This document shows positions 16,385 through 25,599 of a stretch of 39,096 bases of DNA, piece by piece. Position numbers and translations under genes: made by a program. The stretch spans positions 1 to 39,096 of the forward strand of contig JAMPFA010000017.1 in the NCBI GenBank assembly GCA_023664725.1, read 5' to 3'. Source of the DNA: Roseburia sp. Its GTDB lineage: Bacteria > Bacillota > Clostridia > Lachnospirales > Lachnospiraceae. Below the pieces are notes generated by a model. It worked only from the letters and a program-made list of their open reading frames with translations, ran no database searches and was not told where the DNA came from. Within the stretch, counting starts at the first letter, position 1, and the number at the start of each line of letters is the position of its first letter.

Positions 16385-17392
16385 CTACTTCGTCATCTCA
16401 ACTAATTTATCCAGCACTTTTTTTGCTTTCCCGGAATCAATGGACTCTGCCGCCATGGCAATCCCTGCCTGAATAGAATCTGCCATGCCTGCGATATAGA
16501 GAGTTGCCCCTGCGTTTAAGAGAACGATTTCCCTCTTTGGCCCCTTCTCCTCCCCGGAAAGAATGGACAAAGTGATCTTTGCATTTTCTGCACCGTCTCC
16601 TCCCCGAAGATCTTCCAAAGTCCCCCTCTTTAATCCAAACTGTTCCGGTGTCACCTTAAAAGTCGTCACCTTCCCGTGGTCAATTTCAGATACGATGGTC
16701 TCCCCTGTGATAGTAAATTCATCCATATTGTCGGCGCCGCTCATAACAAATGCCCGCTCCACTCCCAGACGGCTCATGACAACAGCAATCTTTTCTGTAA
16801 TCTGTGGGTCGTACACTCCCACCACCATATATTTTGCCCGGGAAGGATTTGCCAGAGGCCCTAAAATGTTAAATACAGTGCGGATTCCAAGCTCACTTCT
16901 GGCCTGGCCCACAAACCGCATGGATTTGTTGAACAACTGGGCAAACATAAACCCGATCCCCGCCTCATCCACGCATTTTTCCACCAATGATGGCTCTGCC
17001 ATGATATTTACGCCAAGGGCTTCTAACACATCCCCAGCCCCGCTTTTGGATGAGATCGAGCGGTTTCCGTGTTTTGCAATGGGAAGCCCTGCCCCTGCTG
17101 CAACAAATGCGCTTGTGGTGGAAATATTAAAGGAATATGTACTGTCCCCACCGGTTCCTACCAGATCCACATAGACTTTTGACTTTGGAGAAATGGTATC
17201 TGCCTTATCCCGAAGCACTGAGGCAAAGCCTGTCAATTCATCTACCGTCTCACCCTTCATCCGAAGAGCTGTCAAAAATGCGCCAATCTGGGCCTGGGTA
17301 GCCTCTCCGCTTAACATCACATCCATGGCATGTTTTGCTTCTTCCTCTGTAAGATTTTCTCCTGATACTGCTTTTGAAATTACTTCTTTCAT
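16385..17392 (-). CDS. trpD: Anthranilate phosphoribosyltransferase
   Basis: Transfers phosphoribose from PRPP to anthranilate, the second committed step of tryptophan synthesis. GTGGDSTYSFN (PRPP loop, from 79) and KHGNRSISS (107-115) are present, and 335 residues is the usual length. It is not fused to trpG. The ATG follows GGAGGGAAAATAGAA. In this operon it sits last, after trpA, rather than between trpG and trpC where it is normally found. Confidence 0.97.
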   Translation of the reverse strand: MKEVISKAVSGENLTEEEAKHAMDVMLSGEATQAQIGAFLTALRMKGETVDELTGFASVLRDKADTISPKSKVYVDLVGTGGDSTYSFNISTTSAFVAAGAGLPIAKHGNRSISSKSGAGDVLEALGVNIMAEPSLVEKCVDEAGIGFMFAQLFNKSMRFVGQARSELGIRTVFNILGPLANPSRAKYMVVGVYDPQITEKIAVVMSRLGVERAFVMSGADNMDEFTITGETIVSEIDHGKVTTFKVTPEQFGLKRGTLEDLRGGDGAENAKITLSILSGEEKGPKREIVLLNAGATLYIAGMADSIQAGIAMAAESIDSGKAKKVLDKLVEMTK

Positions 17393-17458
17393 TTCTATTT
17401 TCCCTCCTGATTCGATTTTTACAATTCCGTTATAAAATTCCTGACTCTAAATTTGCTG

Positions 17459-18244
17459 TTAAAAATTTGCTTTAAAGTTTTTACAATACTCTGCTGCCGC
17501 TTCCGGTGCATACTGGTTTGCTTCCAGCAATTTGATAAAATGGCTGCCTACAATAGCGCCGTCTATGATATCTCTCATAGGTACGATATCTTCCGGCGTC
17601 CGAATACCAAATCCCATCATAACCGGAATTTTTGAAATGGCTTTCACCGACTTTAAATAGTCTAAAATCTCTCTGTGGAAAGACGCAGCCTGACCTGTCA
17701 CTCCCATGGAGGATACGCAGTAAACAAACCCTCTGGCGTTCTCCAGGATCTTTGGGATACGCTTTCCCGAAACTGGTGAAACAAGCTGGATCAGTATCGT
17801 TGCCCCTTCCTCATCCAATGCCTTTTGCAGTTCCTCCTGCTCTTCAAAGGGAAGATCCGGGACAATCAGACCGTCCACTCCTGTCTCTTTACACCTTTTT
17901 GCAAATGTCTCGATGCCATACCGAAAAATGGTATTGGAATACATCATAAAAATAATGGGAACATCCACTCCTTCTTTTCTGATTTCTTCCATCATCTCAA
18001 ATATCTTTTTCAATGTGGTGCCCCGGCAGATGGACTTGTAGGAAGCCTCCTGGATCACCGGCCCGTCTGCCACCGGATCAGAAAAGGGAATCCCAATCTC
18101 AAGCACATCCGTCCCCGCCTCCTCCTGGGCCTTTATTAACGCCTTTGTCCCCTCCATATCGGGAAGACCTGCTGTCATATATGTGATAAATGCTTTTTCC
18201 TGCTTTTCTTTTAAAACAGACATCCTTGCTTCAATACGGTTCAT
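17459..18244 (-). CDS. trpA: Tryptophan synthase alpha chain
   Basis: Cleaves indole-3-glycerol phosphate to indole and glyceraldehyde-3-phosphate, passing indole through a tunnel to TrpB. The catalytic E49 (LEIGIPFSDP) and D60 (VADGPVIQ) are present. At 261 residues it is of normal length. It follows trpB by 20 bases. Confidence 0.97.
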   Translation of the reverse strand: MNRIEARMSVLKEKQEKAFITYMTAGLPDMEGTKALIKAQEEAGTDVLEIGIPFSDPVADGPVIQEASYKSICRGTTLKKIFEMMEEIRKEGVDVPIIFMMYSNTIFRYGIETFAKRCKETGVDGLIVPDLPFEEQEELQKALDEEGATILIQLVSPVSGKRIPKILENARGFVYCVSSMGVTGQAASFHREILDYLKSVKAISKIPVMMGFGIRTPEDIVPMRDIIDGAIVGSHFIKLLEANQYAPEAAAEYCKNFKANF

Positions 18245-18264
18245 ACTTTACCATCCTTTCTTTT

Positions 18265-19452
18265 CTAGTTCAGATACCCTTTTCCCGCCAGATAATCCGC
18301 AATGGTATTCACATCCTTATCCCCTCTTCCGGAGAGGCACACGATCATCGACTGGTCTTTCGTCATCCCTTTTGCCATTTTAAATGCGTAGGCCATAGCG
18401 TGGGCACTCTCAATGGCAGGGATGATCCCTTCCAGTTTGCAGATCTCCATCAATGCATCCATGGCCTCCGTGTCGGTAATGGACACATATTTCGCCCTTC
18501 CAGTATCATGGAGATAGGCGTGTTCCGGCCCCACACCCGGATAGTCAAGCCCTGCGGAAATAGAGTGTGCCAGCTTGATATTTCCGTCCTCATCCTGCAA
18601 AAGATAAGAGCGCATGCCGTGGAGGGTTCCCGGAATCCCCTCCGCCATGGCAGCGGCGTGTTCCCCTGTTTGAATGCCCTTTCCGGCAGCTTCCACTCCG
18701 ATGAGCTCCACTTCTTTTTCCTCGATAAAATCTGCAAACATTCCGATGGAATTGGATCCTCCACCCACACAAGCGATCACCGCATCCGGCAAAGCCTTTT
18801 CCACTTCGTAAAACTGCTTTTTTGCCTCCCTGCTGATGACGCTCTGAAACTCTTTCACCATCTTAGGATAAGGATAAGGTCCCACCGCAGAGCCGATAAT
18901 GTAAAAGGTGTCCTCCGCTGTCTTTGCCCAGACACGGATAGCCTCATTTGTGGCATCCTTTAGGGTGTTGCTGCCGGAGCGCACAGACTCCACCTTTGCC
19001 CCAAGCATCTCCATGCGCATCACATTTAACGCCTGGCGTTTCATGTCCTCTTCCCCCATGTACACCGTACATTCCATGTCAAAAAGCGCTGCTCCTGTGG
19101 CTGTGGCAACCCCGTGCTGCCCTGCTCCTGTCTCTGCAATGACCTTTGTCTTTCCCATGCGCTTAGCCAGAAGGATCTGACCGATCACATTATTGATCTT
19201 GTGGGCTCCCGTATGGTTTAAATCCTCCCGTTTCAGATAGATCTTTGCGCCGTATTTTTCACTGAGCCGCTCCGCAAAATAGAGGGGCGTCTCCCTGCCC
19301 ACATACTGTTTTAAATAATAGTGATAATCAGCCAGAAACTTTTCGTCTTTTCTAGCCTCTTCAAATGCCGTATCCAGCTCCTCTAAAGTGTTCATCAGAG
19401 ACTCTGATACAAACTGCCCTCCAAATTCTCCATAATATGATTTCCTGCTCAT
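18265..19452 (-). CDS. trpB: Tryptophan synthase beta chain
   Basis: PLP enzyme that joins indole and serine to make tryptophan. The PLP lysine is K85 in HTGAHKINN and the phosphate-binding loop is GGGSNSIG. At 395 residues it is the TrpB1 type that partners TrpA, which follows directly. The start has GGAGGAAAAT upstream. Confidence 0.98.
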   Translation of the reverse strand: MSRKSYYGEFGGQFVSESLMNTLEELDTAFEEARKDEKFLADYHYYLKQYVGRETPLYFAERLSEKYGAKIYLKREDLNHTGAHKINNVIGQILLAKRMGKTKVIAETGAGQHGVATATGAALFDMECTVYMGEEDMKRQALNVMRMEMLGAKVESVRSGSNTLKDATNEAIRVWAKTAEDTFYIIGSAVGPYPYPKMVKEFQSVISREAKKQFYEVEKALPDAVIACVGGGSNSIGMFADFIEEKEVELIGVEAAGKGIQTGEHAAAMAEGIPGTLHGMRSYLLQDEDGNIKLAHSISAGLDYPGVGPEHAYLHDTGRAKYVSITDTEAMDALMEICKLEGIIPAIESAHAMAYAFKMAKGMTKDQSMIVCLSGRGDKDVNTIADYLAGKGYLN

Positions 19453-19479
19453 ATTTTCCTCCGTCCTCTCCTTCTAATT

Positions 19480-20118
19480 CTATTTATTTTTTCTTACCTG
19501 AGCTGCAAATTCCAAAATCTTTTCCCTGCTCTTGCCGTATTCCTCTTCCACACCGCTGCTCACATCCACAACATCCGGTGAAAAATACCGGATGCCCTTT
19601 TGGACATTTTCTACGGTCAATCCTCCGGCTAAGATCAGGGATTTTCCCGCTGTGATTTTTTTCACCTGCTCCGCCATTCCCTGCCAGTCAAAGGGCTTTC
19701 CGCCGCCGTATCCTGCCCCATCCAAAACATAACCCAACAGATTTTCTGACTCATTTTTTTCCTGTAAAAATACTGTTTCCAACCGGGTTTTATCTGTAAT
19801 ATTTACTGCCCGCCAGATGGGAATTCCAAGCTCCAAAATTTCCGGCATCAGCTCCCCGTGAACCTGCAGCACATCAAATCCTGCCTGAACTGCCGCCCTT
19901 GCAAAATCCACAGAGGGACTCACTGCGACAGCTACTTTTTTTATCTTAGTACTTAGCTTTTTCCCGATTTCTTCCGCTTTCTTAAAATCCACATTGCGCT
20001 TGCTTTTTTCATAAAAAACAAATCCTGCAAAGTCCACTTCTCCTTGGTTTAAGTATTCTGCTTCCTTAGGCTTTGTCAATCCGCAGATTTTAATCTTTGG
20101 TGTTATAAACTTTTCCAT
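19480..20118 (-). CDS. trpF: Phosphoribosylanthranilate isomerase
   Basis: Amadori rearrangement of phosphoribosylanthranilate. The N-terminal KICGLT carries the catalytic cysteine (C12), and LDGAGYGGGKPFDW carries the catalytic aspartate. The phosphate site LAGGLTVENV and VDVSSGVE are also present. At 212 residues it is a stand-alone enzyme. It overlaps the end of trpC by 16 bases, consistent with translational coupling. Confidence 0.96.
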   Translation of the reverse strand: MEKFITPKIKICGLTKPKEAEYLNQGEVDFAGFVFYEKSKRNVDFKKAEEIGKKLSTKIKKVAVAVSPSVDFARAAVQAGFDVLQVHGELMPEILELGIPIWRAVNITDKTRLETVFLQEKNESENLLGYVLDGAGYGGGKPFDWQGMAEQVKKITAGKSLILAGGLTVENVQKGIRYFSPDVVDVSSGVEEEYGKSREKILEFAAQVRKNK

Positions 20119-20876
20119 CGTTTTGCCAGCTCCTTTGGATTTTCTGATTCCATAAATGCCCTGCCAATTAAAAATGCATCCACGTTACATTCTTTCAAAA
20201 ACTTCACATCATCATCAACGACAATCCCGCTCTCCGCCACAAAAACTTTCTCCTCTGGCATATACCCAGAAAGCCGTTTTGTAGTCTCAAGGCTGATGGT
20301 AAAATCCTTTAAATTTCGGTTATTCACACCGATAATCTTGGCATCTAATTTCAGTGCCCGCTCCATCTCCTTTTCGTCGTGGACTTCCACTAGCGCATCC
20401 ATTCCAAGCTCTCCCGTCAGCTGGTAAAAATCCTTCATCATAACGTCATCCAAAATGGCGGCAATGAGAAGCACTGCCTGTGCCCCGATGACTTTTGCCT
20501 CGTAAAACTGGTAGGTGTCTATCATAAAATCTTTCCGCAAAATGGGAAGCTCTGTCATCTTCCGTATCTTCTTTAAATACTCTGCATTCCCCAGAAAATG
20601 GTCTTCCTCTGTGAGACAGGAAATGGCATCCACTGACTGGGAGTACTCATCAATCCTTTCCGTCAGATCAATCTTGCTGTCAATCTTTCCAAGACTGGGG
20701 GAAGCCTGTTTAAACTCCCCGATAATGGAAATCCCCTCTTTTTTCAATGCCTGGAAAAAAGAAACGCCGGCTCCTTTTTCCTCCTCCGCCAGACGGCGCA
20801 TCTCCTGCTCAGAAATTTTTGCCTTGTGCTCCGGCAGACGCTTTTTCTTGTCTGCTACAATTTCATCTAATATCAT
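20103..20876 (-). CDS. trpC: Indole-3-glycerol phosphate synthase
   Basis: Ring closure of CdRP to indole-3-glycerol phosphate. IIGEFKQASPSLG (E54, K56), the RKDFMID segment, and VGVNNRNL-like and AESGI motifs mark the TIM-barrel active site. It has 257 residues and the start is preceded by GGAGG. It lies between trpG and trpF in the operon. Confidence 0.97.
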   Translation of the reverse strand: MILDEIVADKKKRLPEHKAKISEQEMRRLAEEEKGAGVSFFQALKKEGISIIGEFKQASPSLGKIDSKIDLTERIDEYSQSVDAISCLTEEDHFLGNAEYLKKIRKMTELPILRKDFMIDTYQFYEAKVIGAQAVLLIAAILDDVMMKDFYQLTGELGMDALVEVHDEKEMERALKLDAKIIGVNNRNLKDFTISLETTKRLSGYMPEEKVFVAESGIVVDDDVKFLKECNVDAFLIGRAFMESENPKELAKRWKSL

Positions 20877-20928
20877 AACTGCCTCCTAACCCGATCTGAA
20901 AAACTATGCCGCCATTTTGCGGTTTCCG

Positions 20929-21495
20929 TTACGAAACTGTCAAAAAGTTTTCCATCATCCTTTTCCCGTGTTCTGTGTAAATGGATTCCGGGTGAAACTG
21001 CATTCCGCACACCGGATACTCTCTGTGCTGCATTGCCATAATCTCTCCATCCTCTGTCCTTGCCGTCACTAAAAGGCACTCCGGCAGGTCATCTTCCTGC
21101 ACTGCCAGGGAATGGTATCTCGCCACAGCAATCGGGGATTCGATTCCCTGAAATAATCCCGTGCCGTCGTGGGTGATCTTTGACTGCTTTCCGTGAAACA
21201 GTGCCTTTGCGTAAGAAACGGTCCCTCCAAAAGCCTCCCCAATGCACTGATGTCCCAGGCAGATGCCGAGAATGGGAACCTTGTCATAAAATTTTTTCAC
21301 TACATCCACGCAGATCCCTGCCTCCTTTGGGCTTTTGGGCCCCGGAGATAAAATAATCCGCTCCGGCTTTAACTGCCCGATCTCCTCCAACGTGATCTTG
21401 TCGTTTCGCACAACTTTGATATCATCCTCAAACACGCCGATATACTGATAGAGATTGTAAGTAAAAGAATCGTAGTTATCTATCATTAAAATCAT
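20929..21495 (-). CDS. trpG: Anthranilate synthase glutaminase component
   Basis: Class I glutamine amidotransferase that feeds ammonia to TrpE. The nucleophile is C79 (GICLGHQCIG), with H168 and E170 in MQFHPESIYT. At 188 residues it is unfused. Such proteins can also serve as PabA in folate synthesis; no pab genes are present here. The ATG follows AAGGAGGAAATT. Confidence 0.95.
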   Translation of the reverse strand: MILMIDNYDSFTYNLYQYIGVFEDDIKVVRNDKITLEEIGQLKPERIILSPGPKSPKEAGICVDVVKKFYDKVPILGICLGHQCIGEAFGGTVSYAKALFHGKQSKITHDGTGLFQGIESPIAVARYHSLAVQEDDLPECLLVTARTEDGEIMAMQHREYPVCGMQFHPESIYTEHGKRMMENFLTVS

Positions 21496-21514
21496 AATTT
21501 CCTCCTTCTCTGTC

Positions 21515-22927
21515 CTAGAGATTTTCTTCTTCCACCAATGTTTTCGCCAGCGCCATCACTTTATTGCAGCACTCCTGGTACTCATTTTCCGGTATGGAGT
21601 CCGCCACGATCCCTGCTCCCGCCTGCAGATATACTTTACTGCCCTTTTTTATCATGGTGCGGATGGTGATACAAAAATCCATATCCCCGTTAAAATCAAT
21701 GTATCCTGTGGCTCCGCCGTAAAGCCCTCTTCTCACGGTTTCCAGTTCGTCGATAATCTCCATGGCACGGATCTTCGGCGCTCCGCTTAGGGTCCCTGCG
21801 GGAAGGAAAGATGCTGTTAAATCCAGCGGGTGGAAGTTCCCGTTTTTTCTTCCCTCCACAGTGGACACCAGATGCATCACATGAGAATATTTCCTTATGC
21901 CCATAAACTCTGTAACCTTCACTGTCCCAAACTTGGCAATCCGTCCCATGTCATTTCTGGCAAGGTCCACCAACATCACATGCTCTGCCCGCTCTTTCTC
22001 GTCCGCCAGAAGCTCTTCCATTAACCGCTCATCCTCCGCATCGTCTTTTCCACGCTTCCTTGTGCCTGCAATGGGCACAGTGTACACTCTGTCATCCTGC
22101 TTTTTCACGATCATTTCCGGGGAACTTCCAATCACCTCAAACTCTTCGAAATTGAAATAGTAAAGATAGGGGGAGGGATTTAATTCCCGAAGCTCCCGGT
22201 ACAGATCCAGTCCCTTTTGCCCGGTTTCTATGGTCCACCGCTGGGACAACACGGTCTGAAAAATATGCCCTTCCCGTATGTAGTGCTTAATCTTTTCCAC
22301 TTTCGCAGAATACGCTTCCAGTGTGTCTGATTTTTTTATGATCTTTCCGTCCTGGACAAAAACACTTTTTTCTTCCTCTCTCTTTGCCCTGGCCTTTTCT
22401 ATCATTGCAGAGGCCTTTTCTATGGCTCTCTTTTTTCCCTCCCCACTGTCCTCTTCCAGCACGATGCCTGTCAAAGTCTCCGCCACATGGTCCACCACGA
22501 TAAACTCTTTCATCAGCATCATCTGAATCGTTTCAATACCGATCTCATCCGGGTTATCATCGGGAAGCGCTTCTGAGTACCGAACAAAATCATATCCCAG
22601 ATTTCCAACCAGACCTCCCGTAAATCCTGTGTCTCCTTCCTCCCTTCGGATCTCATATTCACTGTAATATTCTTTCAGAATGTCTAATGGATTTCCTTTT
22701 CGCTCTTCCTTGGTTCCGTCCTTTTTGTTTATCACCAGACCATCCATTCCCTTAGAGGTGATGATCTCCTCCGGCTCCGCCCCAAAGAGGGTAAACCTGT
22801 CATAATTCTTGTCGTAACTTTCCAGCAGAAATCCTTTTTTATCTCCCACCAGATTTTCATACATGCCGATGGATGTCTCGTTTACGATGCTTACGGTCTT
22901 TTTGTAGACACGATAAATTTTTTTCAT
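21515..22927 (-). CDS. trpE: Anthranilate synthase component I
   Basis: Makes anthranilate from chorismate with ammonia from TrpG. The feedback site LLES is at 34-37, which indicates allosteric inhibition by tryptophan, as known for the family. The chorismate-binding core shows [21 protein letters not shown] and [10 protein letters not shown]. The open frame runs 60 codons further upstream, but that stretch is the T-box leader read as protein. The ATG at 22927 ([10 protein letters not shown]) fits the family start and gives 470 residues. It is the first gene of the trp operon. Confidence 0.96.
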   Translation of the reverse strand: MKKIYRVYKKTVSIVNETSIGMYENLVGDKKGFLLESYDKNYDRFTLFGAEPEEIITSKGMDGLVINKKDGTKEERKGNPLDILKEYYSEYEIRREEGDTGFTGGLVGNLGYDFVRYSEALPDDNPDEIGIETIQMMLMKEFIVVDHVAETLTGIVLEEDSGEGKKRAIEKASAMIEKARAKREEEKSVFVQDGKIIKKSDTLEAYSAKVEKIKHYIREGHIFQTVLSQRWTIETGQKGLDLYRELRELNPSPYLYYFNFEEFEVIGSSPEMIVKKQDDRVYTVPIAGTRKRGKDDAEDERLMEELLADEKERAEHVMLVDLARNDMGRIAKFGTVKVTEFMGIRKYSHVMHLVSTVEGRKNGNFHPLDLTASFLPAGTLSGAPKIRAMEIIDELETVRRGLYGGATGYIDFNGDMDFCITIRTMIKKGSKVYLQAGAGIVADSIPENEYQECCNKVMALAKTLVEEENL

Positions 22928-22955
22928 ATTCTTTCTCACTTTCTTTTTATTCCAC

Positions 22956-22997
22956 AAAAAAGTCCCGAATGTCTTTATCTCTAAAAACATCCGGGAC
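22956..22997 (-). terminator. T-box attenuator terminator of the trp operon
   Basis: An 11-bp stem (one G-U pair) with a 14-base loop and a T6 tail, 28 bases before the trpE start. Its 5' arm overlaps the region that would pair with the T-box in the antiterminator. Confidence 0.88.
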
Positions 22998-23314
22998 GAA
23001 TATCTCGTGGTGCCACCCAGTCTTTCTTGTAATCTTGATGGACTCGTGTAATTTCTAATTTCCCGACAAAAAATGCACTTACCGATACGGAAAATGCATG
23101 CCACCAATCTTACAATCTCTTGATACGGAATCTGCGATTCGATATCTCACCCCTGTAACGTAGGGAAAACGGCATCCGCTACTATCATTCGCTTCGCATC
23201 TCACAAACCCATTCCTGTAAAACTTCCTGCCATCTCACACCAGCCGATGGCTCTCTGAAAAGAATCTTTCTACAGTACTCTCTTTGCTCACTGACTTTAA
23301 CTATTTTTTAACTA
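22956..23314 (-). promoter_or_regulatory. Tryptophan-specific T-box leader
   Basis: The minus-strand leader contains the T-box core GGGTGGCACCACG (about 23020-23006). It is followed by a terminator hairpin whose arms, GTCCCGGATGT (22997-22987) and ACATTCGGGAC (22972-22962), precede T6. The variable base of the T-box UGGN is C, which pairs with a G73 discriminator as in tRNA-Trp. A candidate specifier TGG lies at 23211-23209 within GAATGGGTT, downstream of an apical-stem-like GCTGGTGTGAGATGGC. Uncharged tRNA-Trp should stabilise the antiterminator and switch on the operon. Confidence 0.92.
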
Positions 23315-23320
23315 TGCATT

Positions 23321-23349
23321 AGTTTAGCACAGGAAAGCGGAGGTGTCAA
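23321..23349 (-). promoter_or_regulatory. trp operon promoter
   Basis: TTGACA (23344-23349, minus strand), 17-base spacer, TAAACT (23321-23326). Start predicted near 23314, at the 5' end of the T-box leader. The 120 bases between it and the TPR pseudogene hold no other feature I can see. Confidence 0.85.
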
Positions 23350-23469
23350 GGAAAAATTTTTTCTACTTCCCACAGGACAGTTTAGTCATTACAATATACT
23401 TTAAGGAATTGTTAATCACAAATCAAATTTCCAATTTCAACCAAAATTTATTCATTTAAAATTTTAGGA

Positions 23470-23796
23470 TCAAACAGAATTTTCTTTCATATTCTCTTTT
23501 AACCATTGCTCAAAATTACCTTCTCTATTCAACTTTTTATATGTTAATTTAAGATTTTTAAAAAATGTGTCTGTATGCGGATGGTCTGTTCCTAGGCTAG
23601 ATAAAGCAATCTTATATGCTTTCAGATAATAAGTTATTGCAATTTGATACTTTCTTTGACACCTATAAACAAATGCCAGATTATTATAACTTGTATCTGT
23701 ATCTAAATGACTCTCTCCTAGTATTTTTTCCTGCACCTTCAAACTCTTTAAATACAATTTCTCAGCTTCTTTTCTCTTCCCCTCACTCTCATACAC
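23470..23796 (-). pseudogene. TPR protein, C-terminal piece (frameshifted)
   Basis: 108 residues with tetratricopeptide repeats of the TPR_12 type (EAEKLYLKSLKVQEKILG, then TSYNNLAFVYRCQRKYQIA, then YYLKAYKIALSSLG). Reading upstream past the nominal start in the same frame gives DLAEVYESEGKRKEAEK, which joins naturally to the end of the preceding piece (GQEHLELAE). The two are one gene split by a single-base frameshift near 23800. Role: a repeat protein for protein-protein contact; it is the last gene of the decayed three-gene locus. Confidence 0.7.
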
Positions 23797-23797
23797 T

Positions 23798-24166
23798 TCA
23801 GCTAAATCTTTCCGCCAATTCCAAATGTTCCTGTCCTAGTAGCTTTTCTTTAATTCTTCGTGCTTTTAACAGCAGTTTTTCACTCTCATAATAATGTGCT
23901 TTATCATTCTCATCTCTGGCCAGCTCTATCAATTCATACGCCTCTGCCAGCTTCTGTTTTAATTCTTTCAGTTTCCACTCATTATCTACTATAGACTCTT
24001 CTGCCACAGTTTTCTTTTCTTTTTCTCTCTCCAAACTCTTTTCATAATTATCAAAAATAATACGGAGTTTTAAAAACAAATAAAAATCATACGCTTCTAC
24101 TGCTAATTTATCATCCAAATAAGGCGTAACAAAAAAAATCAAATTTTTCCCCAGCCTCTCCAACAT
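23798..24166 (-). pseudogene. TPR protein, middle piece (frameshifted at both ends)
   Basis: 122 residues. The start of the piece (LGKNLIFFVTPYLDD) continues an N-terminal domain, followed by a charged coiled-coil stretch (about residues 40-75) and the first TPR (AHYYESEKLLLKARRIKEKLLG). It ends ...HLELAERFS at 23798, where a one-base shift would restore DLAEVYESEG of the next piece. It is out of frame with the N-terminal piece by one base, near 24170. Confidence 0.65.
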
Positions 24167-24296
24167 ATCCCTGCCTGTAAATTCCGGTAATTTCCTTTTG
24201 CATTATTTCGTCTGCCACCACCAAAAACAAACCCTGTTCTGATTTATTTACTATCCACCCTATGGATCGGTATCCCTCCTGGTTACTTTCCGACAT
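24111..24296 (-). pseudogene. TPR protein, N-terminal piece
   Basis: 61 residues, of which about 42 look genuine (GWIVNKSEQGLFLVVADEIM...). After IYRQ the frame goes wrong; the correct continuation is GRDMLERLGKNLIFF in the neighbouring frame. The ATG lies 2 bases after the stop of the upstream ATPase remnant (TAGGGATG), so the pair was translationally coupled. The N-terminal domain is not one I can name; it may be a nucleotide-binding or regulatory domain that works with the ATPase. Confidence 0.6.
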
Positions 24297-24298
24297 CC

Positions 24299-24466
24299 CT
24301 AGATCATCCCCTGTTCTTTAAAAAATTTGGCAACCAGAGGATGAATATTATGCCACCGTTTCCCGTTGTATTCCAACACAACAGACACATGCAGCATTTT
24401 TAACAGCATTCCTTTATCCTCAATCCGCCTTCTTTGTGATTTCTTCCGCCACGCATCCCAATCCAC
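24299..24466 (-). pseudogene. C-terminal remnant of the P-loop ATPase
   Basis: An open stretch of about 55 residues beginning at a GTG (24466), VDWDAWRKKSQRRRIEDKGM, and ending with VVLEYNGKRWHNIHPLVAKF and TAG at 24299-24301. The last part looks like a winged-helix-type end of an ATPase. It is out of frame with the ATPase N-terminal piece. I infer that a deletion between SSEWI (frame one) and VDWDAW (frame two) removed the middle of the ATPase. Confidence 0.5.
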
Positions 24467-24519
24467 TCACTGGAACGTACGCTAATTTTTTTCCTATATT
24501 CTTTTCTTGTCTCTTCATT

Positions 24520-24996
24520 TTATTTCAAATCTGTCTTTATTTTTGCAAAAACATTTAAAATACCTGCAAAAATACCTTTGGTTTCAACTGATATTCCTGA
24601 TTCTAAAGAAACCGCATCTGTTTCCTGGGAGGTTATGGTTTCTGTAGCCTCCGCCCAGAAAATCTCAATTCTTTCCAGAAGTTTATTGTCAATGTCACAG
24701 TCCAATCCTTCTGCAATTTCCAGCAAAGCTTCTCCCATCAATATAAAAAGATCAGAATACACAATATTAAACAAATCCATACTGCAATTAATCGTTTTTA
24801 CATAATATCCATCAGCAGCCAGTTCTTCGGACATTTTGTTTAACTCCGTACTCTTTCCGCATCCTCTATGACCCAACAGTAAATATGCACTGTGTTCTTC
24901 TGGATTACGGCAGCTGTCAAAAATATCTTCTATTGGCGAATTGTACTTATCACTTGTACGATATTCCATTGTATCTTTACAATAAAATTCTTCCAT
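24520..24996 (-). pseudogene. P-loop ATPase, N-terminal piece cut by an in-frame TAA
   Basis: 158 residues with Walker A GHRGCGKSTELNK near residues 43-55. After the TAA at 24520-24522 the same frame reads on as NEETRKEYRKKISVRSSEW, which fits the helical linker expected after FAKIKTDLK, so the stop is a mutation within a longer gene. No Walker B motif is present in any frame before the C-terminal remnant. The ATG (24994-24996) directly abuts the TAG of the upstream HNH frame. I infer an AAA/STAND-like NTPase that acted with the TPR protein. Confidence 0.7.
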
Positions 24997-25584
24997 CTAA
25001 TCCCTTTGTTTTTCCAACTTATCAGTTTTTATCGTATATTTGTAACTGTGTCCACCCATTACAAACGTCAGACTACCACGTTCTCTTCTCTGTGCTGTCA
25101 TTTCAAAATGCTTTTCCTCACTTCCAAGAGTAAACGTTAACCTGTTACCATTGCGGAACATCCCCGGTAAAATATCCTCACTTATTTCCCTGGAAGCCAG
25201 CGGCAGATCATCCTCATGATCTGACTTTATCCAATTGCATTTTCGGCAAAGTAATTGCAGATTTTCCTTTACCGTCAATCCTCCCTTAGACATAGGTTTT
25301 ATATGGTCTATCTGAAAATCTTTCCGCAACGGCGACGTCAGACCGCAATAAACACATTTATACTTTCCATTTTCTTCCGAAGCCTTAAACACTTCATCTT
25401 TTAACTTCCTACCTGATGCTGGCTCATGCTCAATCCATTGCTGTAAAGTCATTTCTTCCAATTCCCGTTGCTCCCAAGTGCATTTTGGTCCCTGAACACT
25501 TACCTTCCCATCTAATATTTTGTCAATTTCCTTATCATACTGACGTTTAAAATATTCATACTCTGTATAAAATAGTTTCAGCAA
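24997..25584 (-). pseudogene. HNH endonuclease domain, formerly the C-terminus of the helicase
   Basis: 195 residues from a TTG codon. The HNH fold shows YKCVYCG, FQIDHIKPMSKGG and NLQLLCRKCNWIKSD, with two CxxC zinc pairs and the catalytic histidine in DH. The frame continues without a break upstream through NDDST to a TAG at 25600-25602 and then into the helicase tail piece. The HNH is therefore the end of the helicase polypeptide, detached only by an amber codon. A C-terminal beta-rich segment (LTFTLGSEEKHFEM, LTFVMGGHSYKYTI) follows. The domain itself looks intact and could still be made if the TTG is used, but no good ribosome site precedes it. Confidence 0.75.
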
Positions 25585-25599
25585 TGTACTATCATCATT

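Noticed and set aside
16563-17174. Plus-strand open frame of 203 residues
   Set aside because: Antisense to trpD, which has all family motifs; no independent support.
18190-18963. Long plus-strand open frame (257 residues)
   Set aside because: It is antisense to trpB and trpA, whose motifs are complete; there is no ribosome site and the composition is that of a shadow frame.
22928-23107. 60-codon N-terminal extension of TrpE
   Set aside because: It is the T-box leader translated; the T-box and terminator explain this sequence.
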